Below, piece after piece: positions 25,946 through 32,656 of a DNA stretch of 44,455 nucleotides. Made by a program: the position numbers and the translations under genes. This stretch comes from Pseudomonadota bacterium (GTDB taxonomy: Bacteria; Bdellovibrionota_B; Oligoflexia; Silvanigrellales; Silvanigrellaceae), in assembly GCA_009926615.1 (NCBI GenBank), contig RFOM01000030.1:1-44455 (forward strand). The letters are read 5' to 3'. The first letter of the stretch is position 1; the number at the start of each line of letters is the position of its first letter. The notes beneath the pieces are model-generated. The model was not told where the DNA came from, did no database searches, and saw only the letters and a program-made list of their open reading frames with translations.

Positions 25946-27589
25946 ATGCCTGCAGACAAAACCGAACTCGAAATACAGACACAACGCCGGCGCACATTTG
26001 CGATTATTTCGCACCCCGACGCCGGTAAAACAACCCTCACGGAAAAACTTCTCCTGCTGGGCGGCGCAATCCGGCTGGCCGGTTCGGTAAAGGCCAAGAA
26101 ATCGAAAAAATTTGCGACCTCGGACTGGATGGAACTCGAAAAGCAAAGAGGAATTTCGGTTTCCACGAGCGTGATGAATTTCGAATACAAGAACTATGCC
26201 TGCAATCTGCTCGACACCCCCGGACATCAGGATTTCTCTGAGGACACATACCGAACCCTCGCAGCTGCAGACGCGGCAATTATGCTTATCGACGGTGCCA
26301 AGGGCGTCGAGCCTCAAACGATCAAGCTCTTTGAAGTCTGCAAAATCAGACAGATCCCGATCTTCACCTTTGTCAACAAAATGGACCGCGATGCACGTGA
26401 CCCGTTCGACCTGATGGACGAAATCGAACGTGTTCTGGGAATTCAAACTTACCCGATGACGTGGCCAATCAGCAGCGGTGAGCGATTTAAGGGAGTCATC
26501 GAGAGAAAATCACGGCTTGTTCACTTTTTCCAAGGCCGGAATACCACGCTGGAAACTCCGGCCCAGCTGATTTCGCTGTCCGACACACAGCAGCTGGCTT
26601 CACTGATTCCCGTAGCAGACCTTGATTCGACTCTTGAAGGACTTGAAATGGTCGACACGGCCGGCAACGATTTTCAGGAGGACGCGTTTCTGCGCGGAGA
26701 GATCTCGCCGGTGTTTTTCGGAAGCGCCATGACCAACTTCGGCGTCCGTGCCTTTCTGGAAGCATTTTTGCAGATGTGTCCGGGGCCCAGCCCCAAGGGC
26801 AGCAGTATCGGGCCGGTCGATCCGATGTCGCAGCAGTTCAGCGGTTTCGTCTTCAAAATTCAGGCGAACATGGATCCGAAGCATCGCGACAGAATTGCTT
26901 TTTTGAGAGTTGTCAGCGGAGTCTACGAAGCAGGCTTGATGGTGAATCACTCACGCTTGGGCCGAGAAATTAAATTAACCCAGCCGCAGCAGTTTTTTGC
27001 ACAGGAACGCACGGCCAGCGAAAGAGCTTATGCGGGAGACATTGTCGGAATCTATGATCCCGGCCTTTTTGCCATCGGAGATTCGCTGACCGAGCAGTCC
27101 AAATTTGAGTTCGAAGGTATTCCGCAATTTGCACCGGAGCATTTCGGAGCGGTCAGAACAAACAGTGCACTGAAGCGCAAACAGCTTCTCAAAGGCCTTG
27201 TGCAGCTGTGTCAGGAAGGCACGGTGCAGATGTTCGTTGATGAGTCGCGTGCTGCAAGCGATCCGATTCTTGCTGCCGTGGGAGTGCTGCAGTTCGATGT
27301 TGTTCTTTTCCGTTTGAGAAACGAATACAATGTTGACTGTGCGCTGGATCTTCTGCCGTTCAAGCATGCCCGCTGGACAAACTGCAGCGATGATGAAATT
27401 TCAGACGCGAAGGCCAAAACCGATGCCACGGTTGTGCGCGACATGTCGGGCAATGCGCTGTTTCTGTTCCGCAATGATTTTAATATCAGTTATTTTCAGG
27501 AGACCTGTCCAAAAATCTCTCTTTTCCGCAGTAATGCCAAACTGAAGGGGAATATGATGAGATCGGCCTCTTCGTTCTTCGACGAATAA
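25946..27589 (+). CDS. prfC: Peptide chain release factor 3 (RF3)
   Basis: A translational GTPase that removes RF1/RF2 from the ribosome after termination. The G motifs are SHPDAGKTT (P-loop, residues ~22-30), the switch-region segment QRGISVSTSVM, DTPGHQDFSEDTYR (G3) and NKMDRD (G4). The SEDTYR sequence after DTPGHQDF distinguishes RF3 from EF-G. A beta-barrel domain II and RF3-type C-terminal domain follow; 547 aa is close to the usual ~530. The start is certain: ATG 25946 with GGAGGG five bases upstream. It is followed after 56 bp by a small membrane-protein gene. Confidence 0.97.
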   Translation: MPADKTELEIQTQRRRTFAIISHPDAGKTTLTEKLLLLGGAIRLAGSVKAKKSKKFATSDWMELEKQRGISVSTSVMNFEYKNYACNLLDTPGHQDFSEDTYRTLAAADAAIMLIDGAKGVEPQTIKLFEVCKIRQIPIFTFVNKMDRDARDPFDLMDEIERVLGIQTYPMTWPISSGERFKGVIERKSRLVHFFQGRNTTLETPAQLISLSDTQQLASLIPVADLDSTLEGLEMVDTAGNDFQEDAFLRGEISPVFFGSAMTNFGVRAFLEAFLQMCPGPSPKGSSIGPVDPMSQQFSGFVFKIQANMDPKHRDRIAFLRVVSGVYEAGLMVNHSRLGREIKLTQPQQFFAQERTASERAYAGDIVGIYDPGLFAIGDSLTEQSKFEFEGIPQFAPEHFGAVRTNSALKRKQLLKGLVQLCQEGTVQMFVDESRAASDPILAAVGVLQFDVVLFRLRNEYNVDCALDLLPFKHARWTNCSDDEISDAKAKTDATVVRDMSGNALFLFRNDFNISYFQETCPKISLFRSNAKLKGNMMRSASSFFDE

Positions 27590-27645
27590 CGCGTTGCGGA
27601 AAAAGTATTTTAACTGAATGTGCTGAATATATCTTCGGGGTCGTC

Positions 27646-27909
27646 ATGAGCGAGCAAGATACGTCCGGAAAAAATCAGGGCAACGGCAATCAGGGTGAAG
27701 AAACTGCAAAAGTGCTGCCCTTCCGAAGACAGCCCACCATCCAGCCGAATTTTCGCCGCCGCGCGGCCGCGCAGGCTGAACTGCATAAAAAGAAATCGAA
27801 GAATTCACTCAAAAGTGCGCTCTGGAAATCGCGACTGGCGAAAGGTTTCCAACTGATCCTGCTCCTGACCGGAGCGCTGCTTGCCCTTAAAAACTGCGGA
27901 AAGTTCTGA
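27646..27909 (+). CDS. Small hypothetical tail-anchored protein (87 aa)
   Basis: The N-terminal half is polar and Gln/Asn/Gly-rich (MSEQDTSGKNQGNGNQGEE), the middle strongly basic (FRRRAAAQAELHKKKSKNSL), and residues ~68-82 (FQLILLLTGALLAL) form one membrane segment near the C-terminus. The positive charges before the helix favour an N-in orientation. I know no family. ATG 27646 has a modest GGGG ribosome-binding site. It may share the prfC transcript. Confidence 0.65.
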   Translation: MSEQDTSGKNQGNGNQGEETAKVLPFRRQPTIQPNFRRRAAAQAELHKKKSKNSLKSALWKSRLAKGFQLILLLTGALLALKNCGKF

Positions 27910-27942
27910 TTTTTCAGGTACAAAAAAAAATCAAAGCAAAGC

Positions 27943-27971
27943 TTGCACGTTCCATTCCCCTTTGCTAATCA
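27943..27971 (+). promoter_or_regulatory. Promoter of tRNA-Asp
   Basis: TTGCAC (27943-27948), a 17-bp spacer and TAATCA (27966-27971) lie 13 bp before the 5' end of the tRNA, which is the right geometry for a stable-RNA promoter. Confidence 0.6.
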
Positions 27972-27984
27972 CCTGTTCTGCCGC

Positions 27985-28061
27985 GGGGGCGTAGTAGAGT
28001 TGGTTACAACGCTGGCCTGTCACGCCGGAGGTCGCGGGTTCAAGTCCCGTCGCTCCCGCCA
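27985..28061 (+). tRNA. tRNA-Asp (GTC)
   Basis: A 77-nt cloverleaf with acceptor stem GGGGGCG/CGCTCCC, anticodon stem CTGGC/GCCGG around the loop CTGTCAC (anticodon GTC), T arm GCGGG-TTCAAGT-CCCGT, discriminator G and encoded CCA. The D stem GTAG/CAAC has one A-A mismatch. It is followed 6 bp later by an intrinsic terminator. Confidence 0.97.
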
Positions 28062-28066
28062 TCCCC

Positions 28067-28096
28067 AAAACCTCGGTTTAAAAACCGAGGTTTTTT
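28067..28096 (+). terminator. Intrinsic terminator of tRNA-Asp
   Basis: The arms CCTCGGTTT (28071-28079) and AAACCGAGG (28082-28090) form a perfect stem followed by six T residues. Confidence 0.9.
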
Positions 28097-28228
28097 ATTT
28101 TCTTTCGACTTTTTTTCAATCCGTCAAAAGTATGCACCCATCGCTGAGTGCGGCCGAAGGCCGTCCCTAAAAGCGACCGTCTTTTTTCTGATGTCTGAAA
28201 ACAAATGCAATGAATATCAGGAGAGGAG

Positions 28229-28304
28229 TGGCAGGCCAGGAGGGATTCGAACCCACAACCCGTTGATTTGGAATCAACTGCTCTACCGTTGGAGCTACTG
28301 ACCT
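28229..28304 (-). tRNA. tRNA-Trp (CCA)
   Basis: A 76-nt cloverleaf on the minus strand with acceptor AGGTCAG/CTGGCCT, anticodon stem GTTGA/TCAAC around TTCCAAA (anticodon CCA), T arm GTGGG-TTCGAAT-CCCTC, discriminator G and encoded CCA. It is transcribed towards tRNA-Asp. Confidence 0.97.
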
Positions 28305-28315
28305 AAGCGCCGTTG

Positions 28316-28345
28316 TGTTTACGCCGGAAGTTTGGCCGCGGTCAA
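28316..28345 (-). promoter_or_regulatory. Promoter of tRNA-Trp
   Basis: On the minus strand TTGACC (28340-28345), an 18-bp spacer and TAAACA (28316-28321) end 11 bp before the tRNA 5' end. The adjacent GTCAA-N3-TTGAC dyad (28341-28353) places a second TTGAC facing dut. Confidence 0.5.
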
Positions 28346-28397
28346 GTTTTGACGGGGGCCAAGAAAAGTGATTTCGTCCCGCAGGAGGTCATCAAAC

Positions 28398-28997
28398 ATG
28401 GGTAAAAATCAGATGATTGCATCTAAATTCAGAAGTCTTCGATCGAAACTTATTCCAAAAGCAGGTGAAACGCTGGTCAAAGCTCTCCGGCAATTTCCGG
28501 TTGAGATAAGCGGCGGCCTTCCGGTTCTCGCGCTCGAAAACTCACGGACTGATACAGACGCCCTCTCGGAAATCAGCTTTGCGACCGCTTTGTCTGCCGG
28601 TTTCGATCTCAAGTCGGTGGAAGATGTCACCATCCCTGCCGGTGAATGGAGACTGGTTGATACCGGACTCAGGCTCGCACCCCAGACTGTCAAACCGATT
28701 GCCAAGATTCGCTTTGGCAAGACGGGATTCGATGTTGTTGCCGAACTTCAGGTTCGCCCGCGCAGCGGATTGGCCGTCAAACGGGGGATTACCGTACTCA
28801 ACGCCCCCGGAACCGTCGATGCAGACTACGAAGGCAAGATCATGACTTGCCTGATGAATCATGGTCGGGAGCCGTTTACGGTTGCCAAAGGCGACCGCAT
28901 CTCTCAGGGGGTCTTTGCCCTTGCGATCCGTCCCCACTCAATTCCCGTTGCCGACAAAAACCGCGGTTCCGGCGGATTCGGCTCAACCGGACGCTAA
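28398..28997 (+). CDS. dut: Deoxyuridine 5'-triphosphate nucleotidohydrolase (dUTPase)
   Basis: Hydrolyses dUTP to dUMP and pyrophosphate, keeping uracil out of DNA and feeding dTMP synthesis. Trimeric dUTPase motifs are present: motif 1 SAGFDL (residues 66-71), motif 2 RPRSGLA, motif 3 GITVLNAPGTVDADYEG with the catalytic Asp and Tyr, motif 4 GDRISQ and motif 5 RGSGGFGSTGR at the C-terminus. Motif 1 sits ~35-40 residues later than in typical bacterial enzymes because of a basic N-terminal extension (MGKNQMIASKFRSLRSKL...). ATG 28398 is chosen because AGGAGGT lies 8 bp upstream; the frame could open at 28368 but without a site. The gene is divergent from tRNA-Trp. Confidence 0.95.
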   Translation: MGKNQMIASKFRSLRSKLIPKAGETLVKALRQFPVEISGGLPVLALENSRTDTDALSEISFATALSAGFDLKSVEDVTIPAGEWRLVDTGLRLAPQTVKPIAKIRFGKTGFDVVAELQVRPRSGLAVKRGITVLNAPGTVDADYEGKIMTCLMNHGREPFTVAKGDRISQGVFALAIRPHSIPVADKNRGSGGFGSTGR

Positions 28998-29159
28998 AGT
29001 CCGGTAATTCCAATATATTCAATATTTGCAAGGGTAAGTGTCATTCGGTCGATTTGACTTAATGGCCAGTATTGGGCAGACTCCGCAATGAGCGCCACAC
29101 ACTGAAGCAGTTTTAACAATATCCTGCTGCAGACATGGTGCCTATACAGGAGCTGCCCC

Positions 29160-29513
29160 ATGGGCGATGCCAGTCAAACTGGAAATTTGAAAAAGTCCCG
29201 CTTCCGTTCCCAAGTCATTGTTGAGGGTCAAAACGACTCTCTCCTCTCCTCTGAGACACAAGAGGAACCAGTCAGAACATCGGTACTCTACACTCACTCA
29301 ACTTATGCCGAGACCGACGCTCTGCCCTTTGAAAACTCAGCGATTTGCCGCTCGCTCGAAGAGCTTCTCTCACTTCTGGAGACAGACCTTGTCGACTCGC
29401 TGTGGTTTGACACGTCGGTTTCTCCGCAGGAGCGGGCCTACATTACCGGCTGGGCGAGAATCTTCCGCCCGACCGTCAGCGCGCATCAGATTCAGGAAAA
29501 AATTGCCAATTAA
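29160..29513 (+). CDS. Hypothetical protein (117 aa)
   Basis: No family recognised. The first ~60 residues are polar and probably disordered; the last ~50 (CRSLEELLSLLETDLVDSLWF ... AHQIQEKIAN) look helical and acidic. ATG 29160 follows GGAG with 7-bp spacing. It is the only gene in the 600 bp between dut and the pilus operon and reads in the pilus direction, but a hairpin with a T-rich run separates it from pilM. A role in pilus control is possible only by position. Confidence 0.55.
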   Translation: MGDASQTGNLKKSRFRSQVIVEGQNDSLLSSETQEEPVRTSVLYTHSTYAETDALPFENSAICRSLEELLSLLETDLVDSLWFDTSVSPQERAYITGWARIFRPTVSAHQIQEKIAN

Positions 29514-29531
29514 TGCACTTCTGCAGCCACT

Positions 29532-29545
29532 GTCAGCGCGCTGAC
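29532..29545. repeat. 14-bp perfect palindrome upstream of pilM
   Basis: GTCAGCGCGCTGAC is fully self-complementary and lies ~100 bp before pilM. The half-site GTCAGCGCGC also occurs ~60 bp upstream inside the preceding gene. It has the form of a dimeric regulator site. Confidence 0.4.
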
Positions 29546-29591
29546 CGAGGCTGAAATCTTTACATCAGGTCTGCCGTGCAGATCTTTCATC

Positions 29592-29633
29592 ATGTCCTTC
29601 AGAGCAGTACAGCTCCGGAAGGACATTTTATTC
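29592..29633 (+). promoter_or_regulatory. Leader hairpin / possible attenuator in front of pilM
   Basis: ATGTCCTTC (29592-29600) pairs perfectly with GAAGGACAT (29618-29626), with an inner GAGC/GCTC stem (29602-29605 with 29612-29615) and a 6-nt loop. The 3' arm contains GGAAGGA, the best ribosome-binding site for pilM, and is followed by TTTATTC. It could either mask translation initiation or act as a weak intrinsic terminator. Confidence 0.55.
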
Positions 29634-30725
29634 ATGGCGCCATCGCTCATGAGTTTTTTCAAGAGCAACTCCAATTTGCAACTGGGCATCGACGTCGGTG
29701 CATCAGCTGTAAAAGTCGTTGGACTCGAGCGGTCAGGCAACTCCTTCAAACTCATGGGCCTCGGCTGGGAAGAAACCCCTCCCGGATGCGTGGTTGACGG
29801 CAATCTCAGCGACACAAAAACCATTGCACAGGTTGTGTCTTCGGCGCTCAAGCAAACGAAGCTCAATTACAAAGGAGCTTCGGCGGCAGTCGGACTCCGC
29901 GGCATAAATGTTGTTTTCAAAAGAATTTCAGTTCCTTTTCAGGGAATTGCCGAACTCGGCAAACAAATCATACTTGAAGCACAGCAGCACGTAGATTCGG
30001 ATCTTGCAAACTGGGAAATTGATTACGAGCCGATCGGTGAACCGACAACCGAAGGTCAACTTGCTATTTTGCTGGTCGCCGCGCGCAAATCCGCGGTTGA
30101 ACAATATATCGAGTTACTGAAGATGGTTGGCGTGAGGCCGGCTATTCTGGACTGTGACGCATTCGCCATTACCAACTCGTTTGCACAGATCAGCGGCGAC
30201 GAGATGAAAACGAATCTGTGTGTCGACGTCGGAAAGGACAGTACAAAAGTCCACCTGACGGTGCGGGGAGAGCCCAGCATCATCAGAAGTCTGCCGATCG
30301 GCGGCTCTCACTTCACCGATCTTCTTTCGAGACAGATGAACATAAGTCCCACGGAGGCCGAAACTCTCAAATGGAGCCTCGGCAATCCGGATTTCGCCGC
30401 AAGCCAGCCGCAAATTATGGACATCTGTACGCAGCACACCAACGAACTGTGCGAAGAAGTTAAAAAGACAATCGAGTTTTATGCGGGCATCGAAACCAAT
30501 ATTGCAATCCGCGAAATCAGCTCGATTGTTCTCTCCGGCGGCGGGTCGGTGGTTCCCGGATTAAGTGAAGGTATCAGCAACGTTTTGAACGCCGACACTA
30601 TTTACGCAACACCGTTCAGAGGCATGCAGCTTACCTCCAAAGATCAGGAAAATGTCACCTCACGATATTCACATCAGTTTGCGGTCGCAACAGGACTGGC
30701 ACTGCGGAAGGAAGGTGACAAATGA
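29634..30725 (+). CDS. pilM: Type IV pilus inner-membrane platform protein PilM
   Basis: An actin/FtsA-like cytoplasmic protein that binds the N-terminus of PilN and links the pilus alignment complex to the motor. The ATP-binding pattern is visible: LGIDVGASAVKVVGLE near the N-terminus, LCVDVGKDSTKVHL in the middle and IVLSGGGSVVPGL towards the C-terminus. The frame opens at 29592, but two better starts exist: ATG 29634 (GGAAGGA 10 bp upstream, inside the leader hairpin) and ATG 29649 (starting at MSFFKS, closest to usual PilM length). I list 29634 with limited certainty. The stop overlaps pilN (ATGA). Confidence 0.93.
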   Translation: MAPSLMSFFKSNSNLQLGIDVGASAVKVVGLERSGNSFKLMGLGWEETPPGCVVDGNLSDTKTIAQVVSSALKQTKLNYKGASAAVGLRGINVVFKRISVPFQGIAELGKQIILEAQQHVDSDLANWEIDYEPIGEPTTEGQLAILLVAARKSAVEQYIELLKMVGVRPAILDCDAFAITNSFAQISGDEMKTNLCVDVGKDSTKVHLTVRGEPSIIRSLPIGGSHFTDLLSRQMNISPTEAETLKWSLGNPDFAASQPQIMDICTQHTNELCEEVKKTIEFYAGIETNIAIREISSIVLSGGGSVVPGLSEGISNVLNADTIYATPFRGMQLTSKDQENVTSRYSHQFAVATGLALRKEGDK

Positions 30726-31390
30726 TGATTAAAATAAACCTTGCGCCGCGGGTCGATCAGTCTTCGGGAAAAACCGCAATCATCAGAGACTTGCTGATTG
30801 TGGTTGTCTGTGCCGTTTTGGTTCATTATGCGATCGAGCAGCACTCGGCGACTTACGAGCAAAAAAGCACAGATATTCAAAAAAAGACTGCCGAGCTTAA
30901 AAATTCCAGAGAAAACATGAAAAAGGAAATTGAGAAATCCAAAGAAATAAAAAGTAAATCCGAGCAAATAAAAGTCAGGTCAAACCGAATCAGGCAATTG
31001 GGCGAAGGCAGAAAGCTTTCAGTCCTTCTGCTCGACAGTCTTCAGTCGAAACATCCGGAAAGAATGTGGTTTACAAAAATAAGCTACACTTCAAAAACTC
31101 AGACTCTTCAACTGAACGGATTTGCACTCGATCACACTGTGATCGCAGACTATATGAAGCGGCTCAAAGAAATCGGCAAGATTGACGCGGGAGAATATTC
31201 GGAATTGAAGGATTTTATTCCTCCGCAGCTGCTGAATGCGGATTCCGAATCCAAAGAAGCTCCGGCAAGCGTTCTATTCAACACTCAGACTTTCGACAAA
31301 GTTACGCTCAAAGAACTGATAAGCAGCGAGGAATTGCAAGGGGTCACACTTCAGCGTTTCGAAATCTCAATTCGCGTGACGAACGGATAG
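30722..31390 (+). CDS. pilN: Type IV pilus assembly protein PilN
   Basis: A bitopic inner-membrane protein of the pilus alignment complex. The N-terminus has the PilM-binding motif IKINLAPR (INLxP in the family), followed by one membrane helix (about residues 22-38, IIRDLLIVVVCAVLVHYA), a long Lys/Glu coiled coil (~45-100) and a ferredoxin-like periplasmic domain. The start forms an ATGA overlap with pilM; a second ATG follows immediately. pilO begins 4 bp after the stop. At 222 aa it is slightly long, mainly in a loop around residues 165-190. Confidence 0.93.
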   Translation: MMIKINLAPRVDQSSGKTAIIRDLLIVVVCAVLVHYAIEQHSATYEQKSTDIQKKTAELKNSRENMKKEIEKSKEIKSKSEQIKVRSNRIRQLGEGRKLSVLLLDSLQSKHPERMWFTKISYTSKTQTLQLNGFALDHTVIADYMKRLKEIGKIDAGEYSELKDFIPPQLLNADSESKEAPASVLFNTQTFDKVTLKELISSEELQGVTLQRFEISIRVTNG

Positions 31391-31394
31391 CAGT

Positions 31395-32207
31395 ATGGCA
31401 GATATCGTTCGAAAATATGAACAATTGCCCGGTGCGGTCAAATTCTTCGGCGGCCTGCTGGTTATCGCCGCATCAGGTTATCTGGCATACGAAGAGTTCG
31501 TCATTCCGAAGCAGGCTGTTCTCGATGAACGTCTTGGTGAGCTGGCAAAAGTTGAAGGTGAACTTAAATCACTGAACAAGGATTTTGTCAGTCCGTCCGC
31601 AATGGAGGAAGAACTTTCGGCGGCGAACAGAGAATTCCGTAAACTCATTGAGCTTCTCCCGCAGGAGCCGTCCGTTGATCGGGTGCTTAATGACTTTGCC
31701 AGTCTTGCGCGCGTTACCGGAACCGAAATTAGAGAGTTTGTCCCGAGCAGCGAATTGAATGCAACGAATACTGTTCCTCAGGGCGGACAATTCACCGGAG
31801 GAGCGGCGCAACAGCAGCAAAATAATTCCGGAGATCCGGCAAAATCTGCAATCATTGATCTTCAGGATACCAATGCAGTCGGACTCAAATTAAAAATGTT
31901 CGGAACTTTTACTGCCGTCGTTTCATTTCTGGACCTCGCAATGGCTCTTCCGCGTGTTGTGCGTGTTCAGGATTTTGAAATCGTCAACTCTGAAAAAGAA
32001 ATGAAACTGAGTCAAAAGCCGAAATTAACCTTCAGCGGATTATTTCACGCCTATTTCCAGAAGCCGAATGCGGGAGAAATTGTTCCTGTTGTAACGACAG
32101 CAGCCAAACCGGATTCCAAAAGTCCGACATCAAAAATCAGAAAGCCTGCGGTTGATTTGAACAAAGTCATTAACAACGGCTTCAGTTCAAAGCCGCTGGA
32201 GGATTGA
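31395..32207 (+). CDS. pilO: Type IV pilus assembly protein PilO
   Basis: The partner of PilN in the inner-membrane alignment complex. One membrane helix (residues ~15-32, VKFFGGLLVIAASGYLAY) is followed by a coiled coil (LDERLGELAKVEGELKSLNKDF) and a periplasmic domain with LLPQEPSVDRVLNDFASLARVTG, the PilO core pattern. A Gln/Gly/Asn-rich insertion (residues ~135-150) and a Pro/Lys-rich tail of ~45 residues enlarge it to 270 aa compared with ~200 in well-known members. It sits between pilN and pilP with tight spacing. Confidence 0.92.
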   Translation: MADIVRKYEQLPGAVKFFGGLLVIAASGYLAYEEFVIPKQAVLDERLGELAKVEGELKSLNKDFVSPSAMEEELSAANREFRKLIELLPQEPSVDRVLNDFASLARVTGTEIREFVPSSELNATNTVPQGGQFTGGAAQQQQNNSGDPAKSAIIDLQDTNAVGLKLKMFGTFTAVVSFLDLAMALPRVVRVQDFEIVNSEKEMKLSQKPKLTFSGLFHAYFQKPNAGEIVPVVTTAAKPDSKSPTSKIRKPAVDLNKVINNGFSSKPLED

Positions 32208-32212
32208 AATTC

Positions 32213-32656
32213 ATGAATGTGTTCAGACATGAAAAATATCCGTTTCTGCTCCTTCCGGTGTGCTGGATCATGTGTTCGGCATATACCTACCGTCCGGAAG
32301 GCAAGACCGATCCTTTCGCTCAGCTGTCGCTCATACGCCCGACTTTGACAGGCAGTACACGACTGCAGCAACATGAAATCAGTGAATTTGAACTGGTAGG
32401 CACACTTTTCGGCAGGGAATCAACCGCCCTTCTGATGACTCCGGACCCCAAAGAAGGAGTGATTGCACGCATCGGTGATCGCATCGGCAGGCACGGCGGC
32501 CGTATTGTTTCAATTGCCCGCGATCGGGTGCTGACACGCGAGCCTTCTGCCAAATCTGTTCCCGGCCAAAGTATTCAGTTTACGGACATTGTTATTCAGC
32601 TCTCACGTTCACGCAGCCCTGAGAAGCCCAAAGATCCGAAGGAGCAGAAGAAATGA
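32213..32656 (+). CDS. pilP: Type IV pilus assembly protein PilP
   Basis: PilP connects PilNO to the secretin PilQ. It shows the family hallmark DPF shortly after the N-terminus (RPEGKTDPFAQL) and a beta-domain with ELVGTLFGRESTALLMTPD and GDRIGRHGGRIVSIARDRV. Residues ~10-21 form a hydrophobic signal ending in WIMC; this is not a canonical lipobox, so lipidation at C21 is uncertain. ATG 32213 has GGAGGA 9 bp upstream and is preferred over the in-frame TTG at 32204 that overlaps pilO. The stop overlaps the pilQ start as ATGA. The length, 147 aa, is slightly short. Confidence 0.9.
   Translation: MNVFRHEKYPFLLLPVCWIMCSAYTYRPEGKTDPFAQLSLIRPTLTGSTRLQQHEISEFELVGTLFGRESTALLMTPDPKEGVIARIGDRIGRHGGRIVSIARDRVLTREPSAKSVPGQSIQFTDIVIQLSRSRSPEKPKDPKEQKK

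Noticed and set aside
29072..29087. A sigma-54-like GG...GC site upstream of the pilus region
   Set aside because: The spacing between GG and GC is one base short of the -24/-12 consensus.
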